Positions 8,885 to 17,166 of a stretch of DNA of 64,000 bases are shown here, one piece after another. The translations under genes and the position numbers were made by a program. Source of the stretch: Aurantibacillus circumpalustris (lineage in GTDB: Bacteria > Bacteroidota > Bacteroidia > B-17B0 > Aurantibacillaceae). Below the pieces are notes generated by a model. The model was given only the letters and a program-made list of their open reading frames with translations. It ran no database searches and had not been told where the DNA came from. How positions within the stretch are numbered: the first letter of the stretch is position 1; each line of letters opens with the position of its first letter. The DNA lies in assembly GCF_029625215.1 (NCBI RefSeq), contig NZ_CP121197.1, positions 1,178,001-1,242,000 of the forward strand. Reading direction: 5' to 3'.

Positions 8885-10316
8885 TCGGTTCAGTTTCTTT
8901 TAGTTTGGAAAGACTTCTTTGAGTCGCTGCTCTATAGAAGGGCCAAGCCGCTAACTTTTTTAAGCCATTTATACTTGATAAACTTTTTATTCTTTTCTCA
9001 GCCTTTTTTTGGCGATAAAGTTTATGAATAAAATGATGAAGCTGTTTATAGAATTCTGCTGAATACGTATTCTGAAACATCAGAGCCATTTCATCAGAGT
9101 CGCTCCAATTAGTTTTTTCCTTTAAGTCTTTTTTTACGAGCTCATAAAATTTTGTTCCTGGCAAGGGATAAGAAACAGAAATGCCGATATCATCTGGCAA
9201 AAGATCTCCTATCATTTTAACAGTAAGTTTTATGTCGTCGATGGTTTCATTCAGATAACCTAACTGGAGAAAAAGACAAACGCGGATTTTGAATTTTTTT
9301 AGTAGAGCTGATGCTTCATAGATTTGTTCAACTTTAGTTCCCTTATCCATGGCGTCCAATATTTTTTGAGAACCGCTTTCAGCACCCATCCACACTTCTG
9401 TACAGCCAGAATCTGCAAGCGCTTCAATGTATTTTGGTTCAACCAATAAATCGGCACGTGACTGAATTTTGTACGCAATTTTCAGATTCTCTTTTTTTAC
9501 AGCCTCTGAGAATTCAATAACCCAACTAGGTTTTAGCCCAAAAATATCATCTGCAAACCAAACATGTGTAAAGCCAAATTGCAATTGCCATTTTTTTATT
9601 TCTTTGGAAATATTTTCAGGACTATGCGTATTGTAACGATTGCCGTAAATAGGCTTAGCGCACCAGTTGCATTTATACGGGCAGCCACGCGTAGTAACAA
9701 AGTTCAATGAAAAGTAGCCGTGTTTTTCCAGCCACATTTTTTTGTAGGGTGCAATGTCAATTAGGTCCCACGCGGGTGCTGGAAGGGTATCAAGATCCTT
9801 CAAAACATCTCTTTTTTTGCTTTTTTCAACTGCTGTATTCTTTAGATAAGCGATTCCCGAAATAGGGTCTATTGATGTCCCAGTTTTGAAAGCGTTACAT
9901 AATTCCAAAACCGTTTGTTCAGCTTCTCCAATTGCAATAACGTCGGCACCATTATTTAAATAACTTTCATAATGATCGGCAGCATCGGAGCTTGATGTAA
10001 TTACTTTACATCCTTTTGATTTTGCATAAGTTTGCATTTCAAAACAAGCTTCGCGCATGTTGGTGAGACACATTTTAGTTAGGTAATTAAAACCATCATC
10101 ATAACTTATAAATATATCTGGTTTAAACGCATCAATAGTTGATTGAATGTCTTTTGACGAATCACAAAACATGGTGTCAAATAATTTTACATCATAACCT
10201 TTCTCTCTCAGGTAAGCCATTGCATAAAGTGTTCCCAGAGGAGGATAGGGCATAGCCGTTTTATATTGTTTGATGTCAAACTTTAAAAAATAGCTATGTG
10301 TAAAAAGTACTTTCAT
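8865..10316 (-). CDS. B12-binding-type radical SAM protein
   Basis: 483-residue enzyme of the BchE/HpnP-like class (cobalamin-binding domain plus radical SAM). The N-terminal about 170 residues have the cobalamin-domain layout: PYPPLGTLYAMAYL near the start and GADVIAIGEAEQTVLELC near residues 120-140. The glycine pair that usually precedes this segment is replaced by SSSDA. The radical SAM cluster is CPYKCNWC (Cys212, Cys216, Cys219). The partner motif GAESGSQKIL is also present. The C-terminus beyond about 400 is basic and helical. It resembles the protein encoded at 24705-26069, including the first 50 residues. The reaction is unknown; methylation or another radical modification of a lipid or glycan is likely from context. 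It sits between a SPASM enzyme and a methyltransferase. Confidence 0.88.
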   Translation of the reverse strand: MKVLFTHSYFLKFDIKQYKTAMPYPPLGTLYAMAYLREKGYDVKLFDTMFCDSSKDIQSTIDAFKPDIFISYDDGFNYLTKMCLTNMREACFEMQTYAKSKGCKVITSSSDAADHYESYLNNGADVIAIGEAEQTVLELCNAFKTGTSIDPISGIAYLKNTAVEKSKKRDVLKDLDTLPAPAWDLIDIAPYKKMWLEKHGYFSLNFVTTRGCPYKCNWCAKPIYGNRYNTHSPENISKEIKKWQLQFGFTHVWFADDIFGLKPSWVIEFSEAVKKENLKIAYKIQSRADLLVEPKYIEALADSGCTEVWMGAESGSQKILDAMDKGTKVEQIYEASALLKKFKIRVCLFLQLGYLNETIDDIKLTVKMIGDLLPDDIGISVSYPLPGTKFYELVKKDLKEKTNWSDSDEMALMFQNTYSAEFYKQLHHFIHKLYRQKKAEKRIKSLSSINGLKKLAAWPFYRAATQRSLSKLKETEPNVNIVF

Positions 10317-10359
10317 ACAATTATCAAGAAGAAAAATAAGAATTGGAACAATACATATT

Positions 10360-11406
10360 TTAATAAAATTTATTTCGTGGAGCCAAATTTAAATAACATA
10401 CACATTTAACACAGGTAGGATTTTTTTGAACATCTAGCGTTTTGCGGTAAGTTATACTTTTACTTGAGTTAAGAATGTCGTGTAATTGATTCTCCCTAAT
10501 TGAACCAATTGAATCATGAAAAAAGCAGGGCCTCACAGTTCCATCAGCTTCTATAACTGTTGATACCCAGGGAGCATTACAATTTTTAAATGGAAATTCT
10601 GCAAGCCCATGATGTGCTTGATAGTACTGATGTATTTTTTGAATTTTAGCGGGTGACTCAGAAATAAAACGGGAGATGTATTCATTCTTAAACTGAACAG
10701 CTAGTTTATCGATCATTTCCTGTAGAGTGGATAATTCATCTTTTTTAACTAGCACCGAATCCTGTTTTTCTTTTTCCCATGGCTCTTCTCGATTAAACGC
10801 ATCGCTAGTAACATCGGCAGGCAAAAAACTAATACTATCTAATCCAATTTCCTTAGCAGACATGATTATTTTATCCCAGATTTTAAAATTAAGTTGATGA
10901 ATGACACAACGAGCCGAAATGGGGAAATCGGGTCGAACTTTCTTAAGCGCTTGAACACCTTTTTTCAATTCGGAATACGCTCCTTTAATGTTTCTTATTT
11001 CATCGTGCGTTGTTTCATCGCCATCTAAAGAGACAATTACTTCATCCACCAGATTAATAATTTTTTCGGCATGTCGTTCAACAGTTAAGCCAGTCGAAAG
11101 CAGTGTGATTTTGATATTTTGTTTTGCAATAAGTTCACAAAACTTAAAAAAGTTTTTATTCAATAAAGCTTCCCCGCCAGACATTACTATTCGTTTTGTA
11201 TCTAACGATTTGAAAGAATTTAATAAGCCAGCAAGATCTTCTTCGCTAAGTTGTTTTGTGTTTTTATTTCCCTTCCAAATATCACACATCACGCAACGGC
11301 AATTGCATGCGCTATGAGGCATAAGAATTGCAATGGGTAACACTTCTATTTTATTTGTGATAGCAGTTTTGTACCTTTTAAGAGTATGAAAAAGTGTCTG
11401 CTCCAT
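10360..11406 (-). CDS. Radical SAM protein with SPASM-type C-terminus
   Basis: 348-residue enzyme using the start at 11406 (MEQTLFHTLKRY). A longer in-frame start at 11544 would overlap the upstream gene by 131 bases and add an unconserved-looking leader, so I prefer the shorter form, which leaves 7 bases between the genes. The 4Fe-4S motif is CNCRCVMC (Cys34, Cys38, Cys41), followed by DIWKGN. The SAM-binding region has MSGGEALLNKNFF and EVIVSLDGD. The C-terminal auxiliary cluster region has NCNAPWVSTVIEADG, RPCFFHD and CVKCVCYL, typical of SPASM/Twitch proteins. Such enzymes act on peptides or small molecules. No precursor peptide gene is visible nearby. The neighbours suggest work on the same product as the adjacent B12 radical SAM enzyme. 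Confidence 0.88.
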   Translation of the reverse strand: MEQTLFHTLKRYKTAITNKIEVLPIAILMPHSACNCRCVMCDIWKGNKNTKQLSEEDLAGLLNSFKSLDTKRIVMSGGEALLNKNFFKFCELIAKQNIKITLLSTGLTVERHAEKIINLVDEVIVSLDGDETTHDEIRNIKGAYSELKKGVQALKKVRPDFPISARCVIHQLNFKIWDKIIMSAKEIGLDSISFLPADVTSDAFNREEPWEKEKQDSVLVKKDELSTLQEMIDKLAVQFKNEYISRFISESPAKIQKIHQYYQAHHGLAEFPFKNCNAPWVSTVIEADGTVRPCFFHDSIGSIRENQLHDILNSSKSITYRKTLDVQKNPTCVKCVCYLNLAPRNKFY

Positions 11407-11413
11407 GAATAAA

Positions 11414-12352
11414 CTATTTAAGTTCAATATTAAAGCGCGTTTCGTATTCTGTTTGTTTTTCACGCCACAGTTTAAGTACTTTATTTTGAAAACCTTTTGT
11501 ATGTCTTTTGCAAACGTTTTTACGAGACCGGAATTGTAATTCAAAATCTTCTACAGCGAGTTCGGGATATTTTTTTTGCCAATGTTTTAATGTTATTTTC
11601 AAAAAGTAATCATCCAGTTTTGTTCCTAAACTACCAGAGAGAATCTTTTCAAGAAATGATTTTAAAAAAGGCTGTGGAGCTTCTTGACATAAGTCACCAG
11701 GGTGTTTTTGTTTATTTGGGAAGCGCCGTTTATACCAATTGTTTTCTTCTAAAAGTGAGTTGTACGCTGAATAGTTAACTGTTGGAATAAGGTGCGCAAG
11801 TTCTGTGCCAGAAAATGGATTATTATCTGGAATAAAAAGACTGTCTGAAGAGATAAAATAATTGGTACACCAAAATTTCCTTTTCTTTTTAGGTAAAAGT
11901 TTATAACGTATAATAAGTAGTGTGCGGCAAATCCACAAGCGATTAGGTTTTGTGATAATGAAAAAATCAATATCGCTTTCATTATCGTAATAATTCTTTG
12001 AGAGGCCACCAGAAAGACAAACACCTTCAACAAAAGGAAAAGAGGCTATTATACGGCTATATTTCACGGCTATAGGCATTATTTTTTTCGCCCCTTCGTT
12101 TCCAAGAAGTCTTTTAGAAAGATCGTTCTTTGTTCTTTCTAAATGCAATATAAACTCGCCATCTTGCTTAAGTAAATTATTATTCAAAAGCCCCAGTAGT
12201 TCTTTGGAAAATTGCTCCCTTGAAATAGTAATAGCAGAGTTTTCAAAGAGTTCGTCTTTTGTTAAAGGATACTTAAAAACGTCAAAGTACAAAACGGCTT
12301 TGATTATTTCTATTTGATCCTGTGTTAAAGACTGTTGTAAAGTTCTTATCAT
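11414..12352 (-). CDS. Nucleotidyltransferase-fold protein of unknown role
   Basis: 312-residue soluble protein. The N-terminal about 90 residues resemble a winged helix (LYFDVFKYPLTKDEL, then helices). The central part carries a minimal nucleotidyltransferase signature, GLSKNYYDNESDIDFFII (about residues 128-145), in which GLS and the D-x-D pair correspond to the GS...DxD metal site. The C-terminal half is basic and helical. It opens the operon with the two radical SAM proteins and the methyltransferase, with 7 bases to the next gene. I do not know its substrate. Candidates include nucleotidyl transfer to a small molecule or sugar, or a toxin-antitoxin-like MNT role. The operon position argues for biosynthesis. 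Confidence 0.6.
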   Translation of the reverse strand: MIRTLQQSLTQDQIEIIKAVLYFDVFKYPLTKDELFENSAITISREQFSKELLGLLNNNLLKQDGEFILHLERTKNDLSKRLLGNEGAKKIMPIAVKYSRIIASFPFVEGVCLSGGLSKNYYDNESDIDFFIITKPNRLWICRTLLIIRYKLLPKKKRKFWCTNYFISSDSLFIPDNNPFSGTELAHLIPTVNYSAYNSLLEENNWYKRRFPNKQKHPGDLCQEAPQPFLKSFLEKILSGSLGTKLDDYFLKITLKHWQKKYPELAVEDFELQFRSRKNVCKRHTKGFQNKVLKLWREKQTEYETRFNIELK

Positions 12353-12511
12353 AGTTTTTGATCCAACTAAAGTATAAAAAAAAGTTTACACTTTAACAAA
12401 GTACTGATAAACAGTAATGACAGACACGGTTTCCAGACCAGTTATTTAAATCGTATTTTTGGTAAAATACACTTCTCAAATTTCACAACGAATAAAAAAA
12501 GCAGGCCATTT

Positions 12512-14014
12512 TTGTATTCTATATTTAAGAAATATCTTTATTTAATTGCATCGATCGTGCTCTTGGTCGTGGAAACAATTCTCGTTGGAAAGGAGCATTG
12601 GACAGGTGATTTCTGGATGCATTCGGCCGTTATAACAGAATTAATTGATCATCCAATCCATCCATCTCATCCAATCATTCGTTCGGAGGTCACCCATGCT
12701 TTTTACTCACCATACGCATTAATGGTGGCCATGCTAGCAAAGGTTTTTGCAAAAGATTCAATTTGGGCTTTGGAAGTGTTTGCTCTGTTCAACCTTCTTT
12801 TTTTTCTTTTTTCTTTTTTTTCTTTTTGCAAAGTCTTTTTCGAAAGACGACAAAATATAATCGCAGCTATTGGCTTAGCACTTGTGCTTTTTTTTTGGGG
12901 ACAAGACCCGCCATTTTGGAGTGGCTATTTCCACATCATCGTGCTGAATGCGGTTTTACCTTATCCATCCACTTTTGCATTCTCTCTGGCCCTATTCGCT
13001 ATAGCGCTTTACATTTCCAATAGAATACGAAATTTTACCTTTAAGAGTGCGCTAATAATTTTACTCACTTCTGTTGTGATTTTAACTCACACCAATACAG
13101 GGATTTTCCTCATCATTGTTCTTACCCTAGTAAATTATTCATTAAAGGAAATGTCTCTTTTCAAAACAGTTCTTTATTCAGGATGCATGTTGTTCTGCTC
13201 GGTTGCGCTTTGTCTGCTTTGGCCATATTACAATTTAATTGAACTTGTAACCGGCGACATTGATGATTTTAATGATCAATCGTATGTTCTTTATGAGCGC
13301 CTGGCTCAACAGTATTGGCCCAGCCTTCTGGCAGTTCCCATAATGATCTATAAAAAGGGTGACAAAATAATTCGGTTTCTAAGTGTTGGTGTTTTTTTGA
13401 TGCTTGGTATTGTTTTTTCGGCCTATTTCGCGAAGTTTTACGGACTTTCGCGGTTGCTGTTTGGTGTCATGTTTTTTTCCGACCTTATAATAGCTTACGG
13501 AATCACCTTATTTTTTAATAAAGAAAGCACAATGCTGAAGCGGTACTATACAGGTCTGGTCTTCTTTGCAATGGTTCTATGCCTGTTCATAAACAGGGTT
13601 TATCTAAGACAAGTTTTCAGGAATCTAAAAAATGAAAAACAAATAGATTATTGTAAAAAGCTGGATTTCATTAAGGAAATCGTTCCTCCTGGTGAAACTA
13701 TTCTTTCTGATGTTGGCACAAATAATATGATCCCAACCTACGGAGCAAGAGTTCTTGCAACATTCTATCCCGTGTATTGGATTCAGGATATTAAATCGAG
13801 AAGAGAATCGGTTGCAGTTTTTTTTGACCCTGAAAAACCGAATTCACTCCGTTTGAAGGCGCTGTTGAACTATAAACCCGAATATATTTTGATTGACCGC
13901 AGCAAATTTAATTTTGAAGAAAGTACAGAAATGTGGCTAAGATCGATAAGCGCAAACACTCAAAAGCGAGGATCAATGGAGCTGATAAAAGTAAACTATA
14001 ATTTGTTCGAGTAA
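12512..14014 (+). CDS. Polytopic membrane protein, GT-C glycosyltransferase-like
   Basis: 500-residue protein with about 10-12 transmembrane segments between residues 8 and 380, then a soluble C-terminal domain of about 110 residues. The first periplasmic loop reads KEHWTGDFWMHSAVI. Its acidic residue close to a Trp and His is like the catalytic loop of GT-C enzymes that use polyprenyl-phosphate sugars. No family match is certain. The start is assigned to TTG at 12512 because no upstream ATG is in frame, so it is uncertain. Pyrimidine tracts with T8, T6, T8 and T5 runs lie at 12795-12827 in the coding strand. It is divergent from the radical SAM operon, and its last 19 bases overlap the convergent methyltransferase gene. 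Confidence 0.6.
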   Translation: MYSIFKKYLYLIASIVLLVVETILVGKEHWTGDFWMHSAVITELIDHPIHPSHPIIRSEVTHAFYSPYALMVAMLAKVFAKDSIWALEVFALFNLLFFLFSFFSFCKVFFERRQNIIAAIGLALVLFFWGQDPPFWSGYFHIIVLNAVLPYPSTFAFSLALFAIALYISNRIRNFTFKSALIILLTSVVILTHTNTGIFLIIVLTLVNYSLKEMSLFKTVLYSGCMLFCSVALCLLWPYYNLIELVTGDIDDFNDQSYVLYERLAQQYWPSLLAVPIMIYKKGDKIIRFLSVGVFLMLGIVFSAYFAKFYGLSRLLFGVMFFSDLIIAYGITLFFNKESTMLKRYYTGLVFFAMVLCLFINRVYLRQVFRNLKNEKQIDYCKKLDFIKEIVPPGETILSDVGTNNMIPTYGARVLATFYPVYWIQDIKSRRESVAVFFDPEKPNSLRLKALLNYKPEYILIDRSKFNFEESTEMWLRSISANTQKRGSMELIKVNYNLFE

Positions 14015-14676
14015 GAAAGTTGAAAAATATAGTTTTTTTCCCATTTGATCATCTTCTCATCTAACACCTTCAGATTTAGTCCATGTAAAGAAGCTATTTT
14101 TTTGATTCTTTGAATGTCGCAGTTTTCCTCGAGAATCATGTACGTTTCTGTCTGGTCGTTCACATAAGTTTTTAACTGGCTGGAAAGCCTTTCAAAATAT
14201 TCCCCGTTTTCACCACAATACCAAGCATAATGCGCGTTTGTTTCTACCTTTTTAAAATAATAAGGCGGGTTTATAACTACAAAATCAAATAACTGCGATG
14301 GGATATTCATAAATAAATCACTCTGATAAATATGGAGGTTTTCAGAGGACTTAAAATTCATGGAAAAATTTAACTGCGTATTTTCGACAGCTTTAGGGTC
14401 TATATCGATGGCGGTTACAGACGCTCCCTTCTGAAAAGCCAACATACTTAGCACTCCGGTCCCAGATCCTATTTCAAGAAAATTTAAATTTGTAAACTTT
14501 TTTTCTAAAAGAAATTTGTATAGATATTTTGTGCTGAAAAATAGTTTTGGGTGAAACACTTCCTTAAATACCTTTAGTTTAAATTTATCAAATTTAACAT
14601 TCGAATCACTTTTAAGGTAAAGCTTAAGAATGTACTTATAAAACGTATTATAAAAAATATACGATAAACGACGCAT
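13996..14676 (-). CDS. SAM-dependent methyltransferase with NPPY motif
   Basis: 226-residue methyltransferase of the small-domain MTS/HemK-like class. Motif I is LEIGSGTGVLSMLA (about residues 68-81). The acidic loop is ITAIDIDPKAV. The catalytic motif is VINPPYY (about 132-138). NPPY is typical of N-methyltransferases acting on planar nitrogen of nucleobases or glutamine side chains. The first about 50 residues are basic. It starts immediately after the stop of the upstream radical SAM gene, with no gap, so the two are translationally linked. Its 3' end overlaps the convergent membrane-protein gene by 19 bases. The true substrate is unknown. Given the partner gene, a small-molecule or glycan substrate is as likely as RNA. 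Confidence 0.8.
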   Translation of the reverse strand: MRRLSYIFYNTFYKYILKLYLKSDSNVKFDKFKLKVFKEVFHPKLFFSTKYLYKFLLEKKFTNLNFLEIGSGTGVLSMLAFQKGASVTAIDIDPKAVENTQLNFSMNFKSSENLHIYQSDLFMNIPSQLFDFVVINPPYYFKKVETNAHYAWYCGENGEYFERLSSQLKTYVNDQTETYMILEENCDIQRIKKIASLHGLNLKVLDEKMIKWEKNYIFQLSYSNKL

Positions 14677-16179
14677 TTAAAAACCTTCTGTTTCGGGTTG
14701 CCTATATTTCCAGAGCACCTGTAATAATCTTAGTTCTTTTGGAAATGTGTATAATTTGAGCTTATACCTCCAGATACTCGCTAGTTTAAAAACTAATTTT
14801 TTTACGGGACTTAATTTTATATCCGACACCGTTGGATGGTAAGCATTTAATACTGTTTCGAAATTTCTTATTTTATCGATCATGTAGGGCTTTAACCAAG
14901 GTGTCAATGGGTTTTTTCTGAGATCAAAGTTTTCCCATGCCGGACTGATCCAATCTTCAAGCGTTTCTGGAAATTTAAACCCTTCAGATTTAACCTGTTC
15001 ATACATGTCAGAACCTTCACTTGGCACGGGACTGTAGGTGTATATAATTATTTCTGTTTCGCGATTTACTTCTTTTATTTTTCGAATAAATGCAATATCA
15101 TCGTCAATTTGTTTATTCACCCTGCTTTCTGATTCTAGTGGTGTGCCGAGAACAAATGAATACTCAGGGATAATTCCAAATTTTTTAAGCCGTTCGGCAA
15201 AGCTTACAATTTGTTCCGCGGTTTGAGTTCCGCCTTTATCCATTTTTTTTAATATTTCATCGCTTCCAGTCTCTGCTCCAAAGAAGATCATTTTGCAACC
15301 TGCTTCTTTAATCAGTTGCAAAGATTCATCTTTATATTTATCCATGGTATCAATTCGCGCTTCTCCCCACCACACCATGTTTTCATTCTTAATAAGTTTT
15401 GCGAATTCAACGACACGTTTTTCGGAGACAAAAAAATTATTATCATGAAATTCTATAGCATCGGCACCATACTTGTCTTTCAAAGCTTTCACATCTGAGT
15501 AAACTCCCAACGCTGATTTGCCTTTCCATCGAGCGTTGTAAATAGGAACTACCGCGCAGAAGGAGCAGGTAAAAGGACAACCAAAACTGCTATGATACGC
15601 CAAGGTTTTTTTCCCTAAATAAGACGGACCAAGATACCTTTCAATTGGATAAAATTTGTTGAGAGCATCGTAAGGCAATTGAGGCAATTTATCGAGATCT
15701 GGCAGTTCGTCCTTGCCGGTTTTAATAAACTTATCTTCTTTTTTATAGATGAGATTTTTAATATTTTCTAAAGGCAAATTTTCAGCGATAGCTTTTAGTA
15801 ATTGTGGGAAGGTAGAATCTCCGGGACCGTTAACCACATAATCTACAAAACCAGAGTTTAAACACACTTTATATTGATTCGATGCAAAATACCCACCCCA
15901 AACAATTGTTACCGCTGGATATTTTTCTCTAATTTTTTTACTGATTGGAATTGCTTCCTTTAATTGAGGGCCTGGCATAACGCTACAGCCAAAACAAGTA
16001 TATTCTCCAGTTGAAAGGTATTTGTCAATTTTCAACCACGAATCTTTTTCTAAGTTTCCATCTACAATTGTCCATTCGTAAGTTGAATGAATACTTGCCG
16101 CAACCTGCAAAATACTGTTAGGAATGCGGGGTTTGTACTTAGCTGCGCGGGGATTAAATAGTAATACTCGTGATTTCAT
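14677..16179 (-). CDS. B12-binding-type radical SAM protein
   Basis: 500-residue enzyme with an N-terminal cobalamin-binding-type domain (CSVMPGPQLKEAI, then VWGGYFASN with the expected glycine pair, then VDYVVNGPGDSTFPQLL). The radical SAM motif is CPFTCSFC at Cys201, Cys205 and Cys208. Further hallmarks are EFHDNNFFVSEKR and FFGAETGSDEILKKMDKG. The C-terminal about 100 residues form a helical tail (PWLKPYMIDKI...). It is less like the other two B12-type radical SAM proteins of the locus than those two are like each other. It is directly followed by the NPPY methyltransferase. The reaction is unknown; radical methylation at unactivated carbon and other rearrangements are known for this superfamily. 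Confidence 0.87.
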   Translation of the reverse strand: MKSRVLLFNPRAAKYKPRIPNSILQVAASIHSTYEWTIVDGNLEKDSWLKIDKYLSTGEYTCFGCSVMPGPQLKEAIPISKKIREKYPAVTIVWGGYFASNQYKVCLNSGFVDYVVNGPGDSTFPQLLKAIAENLPLENIKNLIYKKEDKFIKTGKDELPDLDKLPQLPYDALNKFYPIERYLGPSYLGKKTLAYHSSFGCPFTCSFCAVVPIYNARWKGKSALGVYSDVKALKDKYGADAIEFHDNNFFVSEKRVVEFAKLIKNENMVWWGEARIDTMDKYKDESLQLIKEAGCKMIFFGAETGSDEILKKMDKGGTQTAEQIVSFAERLKKFGIIPEYSFVLGTPLESESRVNKQIDDDIAFIRKIKEVNRETEIIIYTYSPVPSEGSDMYEQVKSEGFKFPETLEDWISPAWENFDLRKNPLTPWLKPYMIDKIRNFETVLNAYHPTVSDIKLSPVKKLVFKLASIWRYKLKLYTFPKELRLLQVLWKYRQPETEGF

Positions 16180-16251
16180 AACTTGAAGTGAACTAAGGTA
16201 TAAAAAAAAGAATGAAATTGATCGTCATTAGACCCTTTATATATGATAAGT

Positions 16252-17166
16252 TTATTTTGGAATATTTGAACTGAATAAAAAAGAACGCGAGAAAAGCGTT
16301 TTAAGAAAACCTAATATTATTCTGAGTTTGAAGTTAAATTTTAAAGATAGAAAAAGATGAGAGCGGGCTTTTTTTAATTCGAAATTTTCTAAATTTAGTC
16401 TTGCCATTTTGAAATGATTTTCAGCGGAGATTTTTGTAAAATCTTTTTTGCTCACATGCCCCCTTTGATGCAGGTATTTAAGGGTTTCATTGTATTCAAA
16501 ATAAGGGCGCAGATCTGATTTAGAACTAATTTGGCTCATGTTTGACTCATGTTTTCTCATGTAGGAAAGAACACGACCGATATAAATGCTTTTTGAATTA
16601 TATAAAGCCCTGCATATAAAGTCATGGTCTCCATGAAAAAAACTTTCATTGAAACCACCTATTTTTACAAATAGATCCCGTCGCATAAAAATATTCGTAC
16701 CGTAGGTAAGTGGGACATTGTGAATTAGCACTTCTGTTTTAATATCTATAAATTTCTTATCTTCTAGATGTTTTCCACGAGACGCCTTTAGTTGAAAGGG
16801 AGAAGAGAATTCCTGGCAGTCGGTTAAGCAAAGTTCAGCAGAGCCTTCTATGCAAGCTAAAAGACATCTTTCAAGTTTTTCGGGATGCCAGAGATCATCT
16901 GAATCGATGAATGCAATAAATTCCATTTTACTTTTGCTCACCGCCAGATTACGCAAAGTCGTTAAATGCCCAATTCTAGGAGAATAGAAATAGTGAATCC
17001 TTGTATCTACGAATGAACGCACTATCTCTTCAGTATTATCAGTACTTCCATCGTCAATAATAATTAATTCAAAATTTGAAAGTGTTTGACCTAGCACCGA
17101 TCTAATTGTTTCTCCAATTAGATGCGCTCTATTATTAGTAACTATTAAAACACTAATTCCGGGCAT
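16252..17166 (-). CDS. Family 2 glycosyltransferase
   Basis: 304-residue GT-A fold transferase. The N-terminal nucleotide-sugar domain starts ISVLIVTNNRAHLIGETI and contains IIIDDGSTDNTEEIV (about residues 35-50). The metal-binding DxD-like motif is FIDSDDLWHPEKL (about 88-100). A later segment GGFNESFFHGDHDF corresponds to the acceptor-side ED/DH region. The last about 60 residues are basic and helical. It transfers a sugar from a nucleotide donor in the cytosol, probably to the lipid-linked glycan of this locus. The first 14 bases overlap the end of the flippase gene, so the two are coupled. Sugar specificity is not predictable. Confidence 0.92.
   Translation of the reverse strand: MPGISVLIVTNNRAHLIGETIRSVLGQTLSNFELIIIDDGSTDNTEEIVRSFVDTRIHYFYSPRIGHLTTLRNLAVSKSKMEFIAFIDSDDLWHPEKLERCLLACIEGSAELCLTDCQEFSSPFQLKASRGKHLEDKKFIDIKTEVLIHNVPLTYGTNIFMRRDLFVKIGGFNESFFHGDHDFICRALYNSKSIYIGRVLSYMRKHESNMSQISSKSDLRPYFEYNETLKYLHQRGHVSKKDFTKISAENHFKMARLNLENFELKKARSHLFLSLKFNFKLRIILGFLKTLFSRSFLFSSNIPK

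Noticed and set aside
11407-11544. Longer N-terminus for the SPASM radical SAM protein
   Set aside because: It would overlap the upstream gene by 131 bases and lacks family-like sequence. The ATG at 11406 leaves a 7-base gap typical of this operon.
10360-12352. RiPP cluster with a precursor peptide for the SPASM enzyme
   Set aside because: No short Cys- or Gly-rich open frame with a start lies in the neighbouring gaps, which are 7-43 bases long within the operon.
12353-12511. tRNA or small RNA in the divergent gap
   Set aside because: The region is AT-rich, without cloverleaf pairing or an intrinsic terminator.
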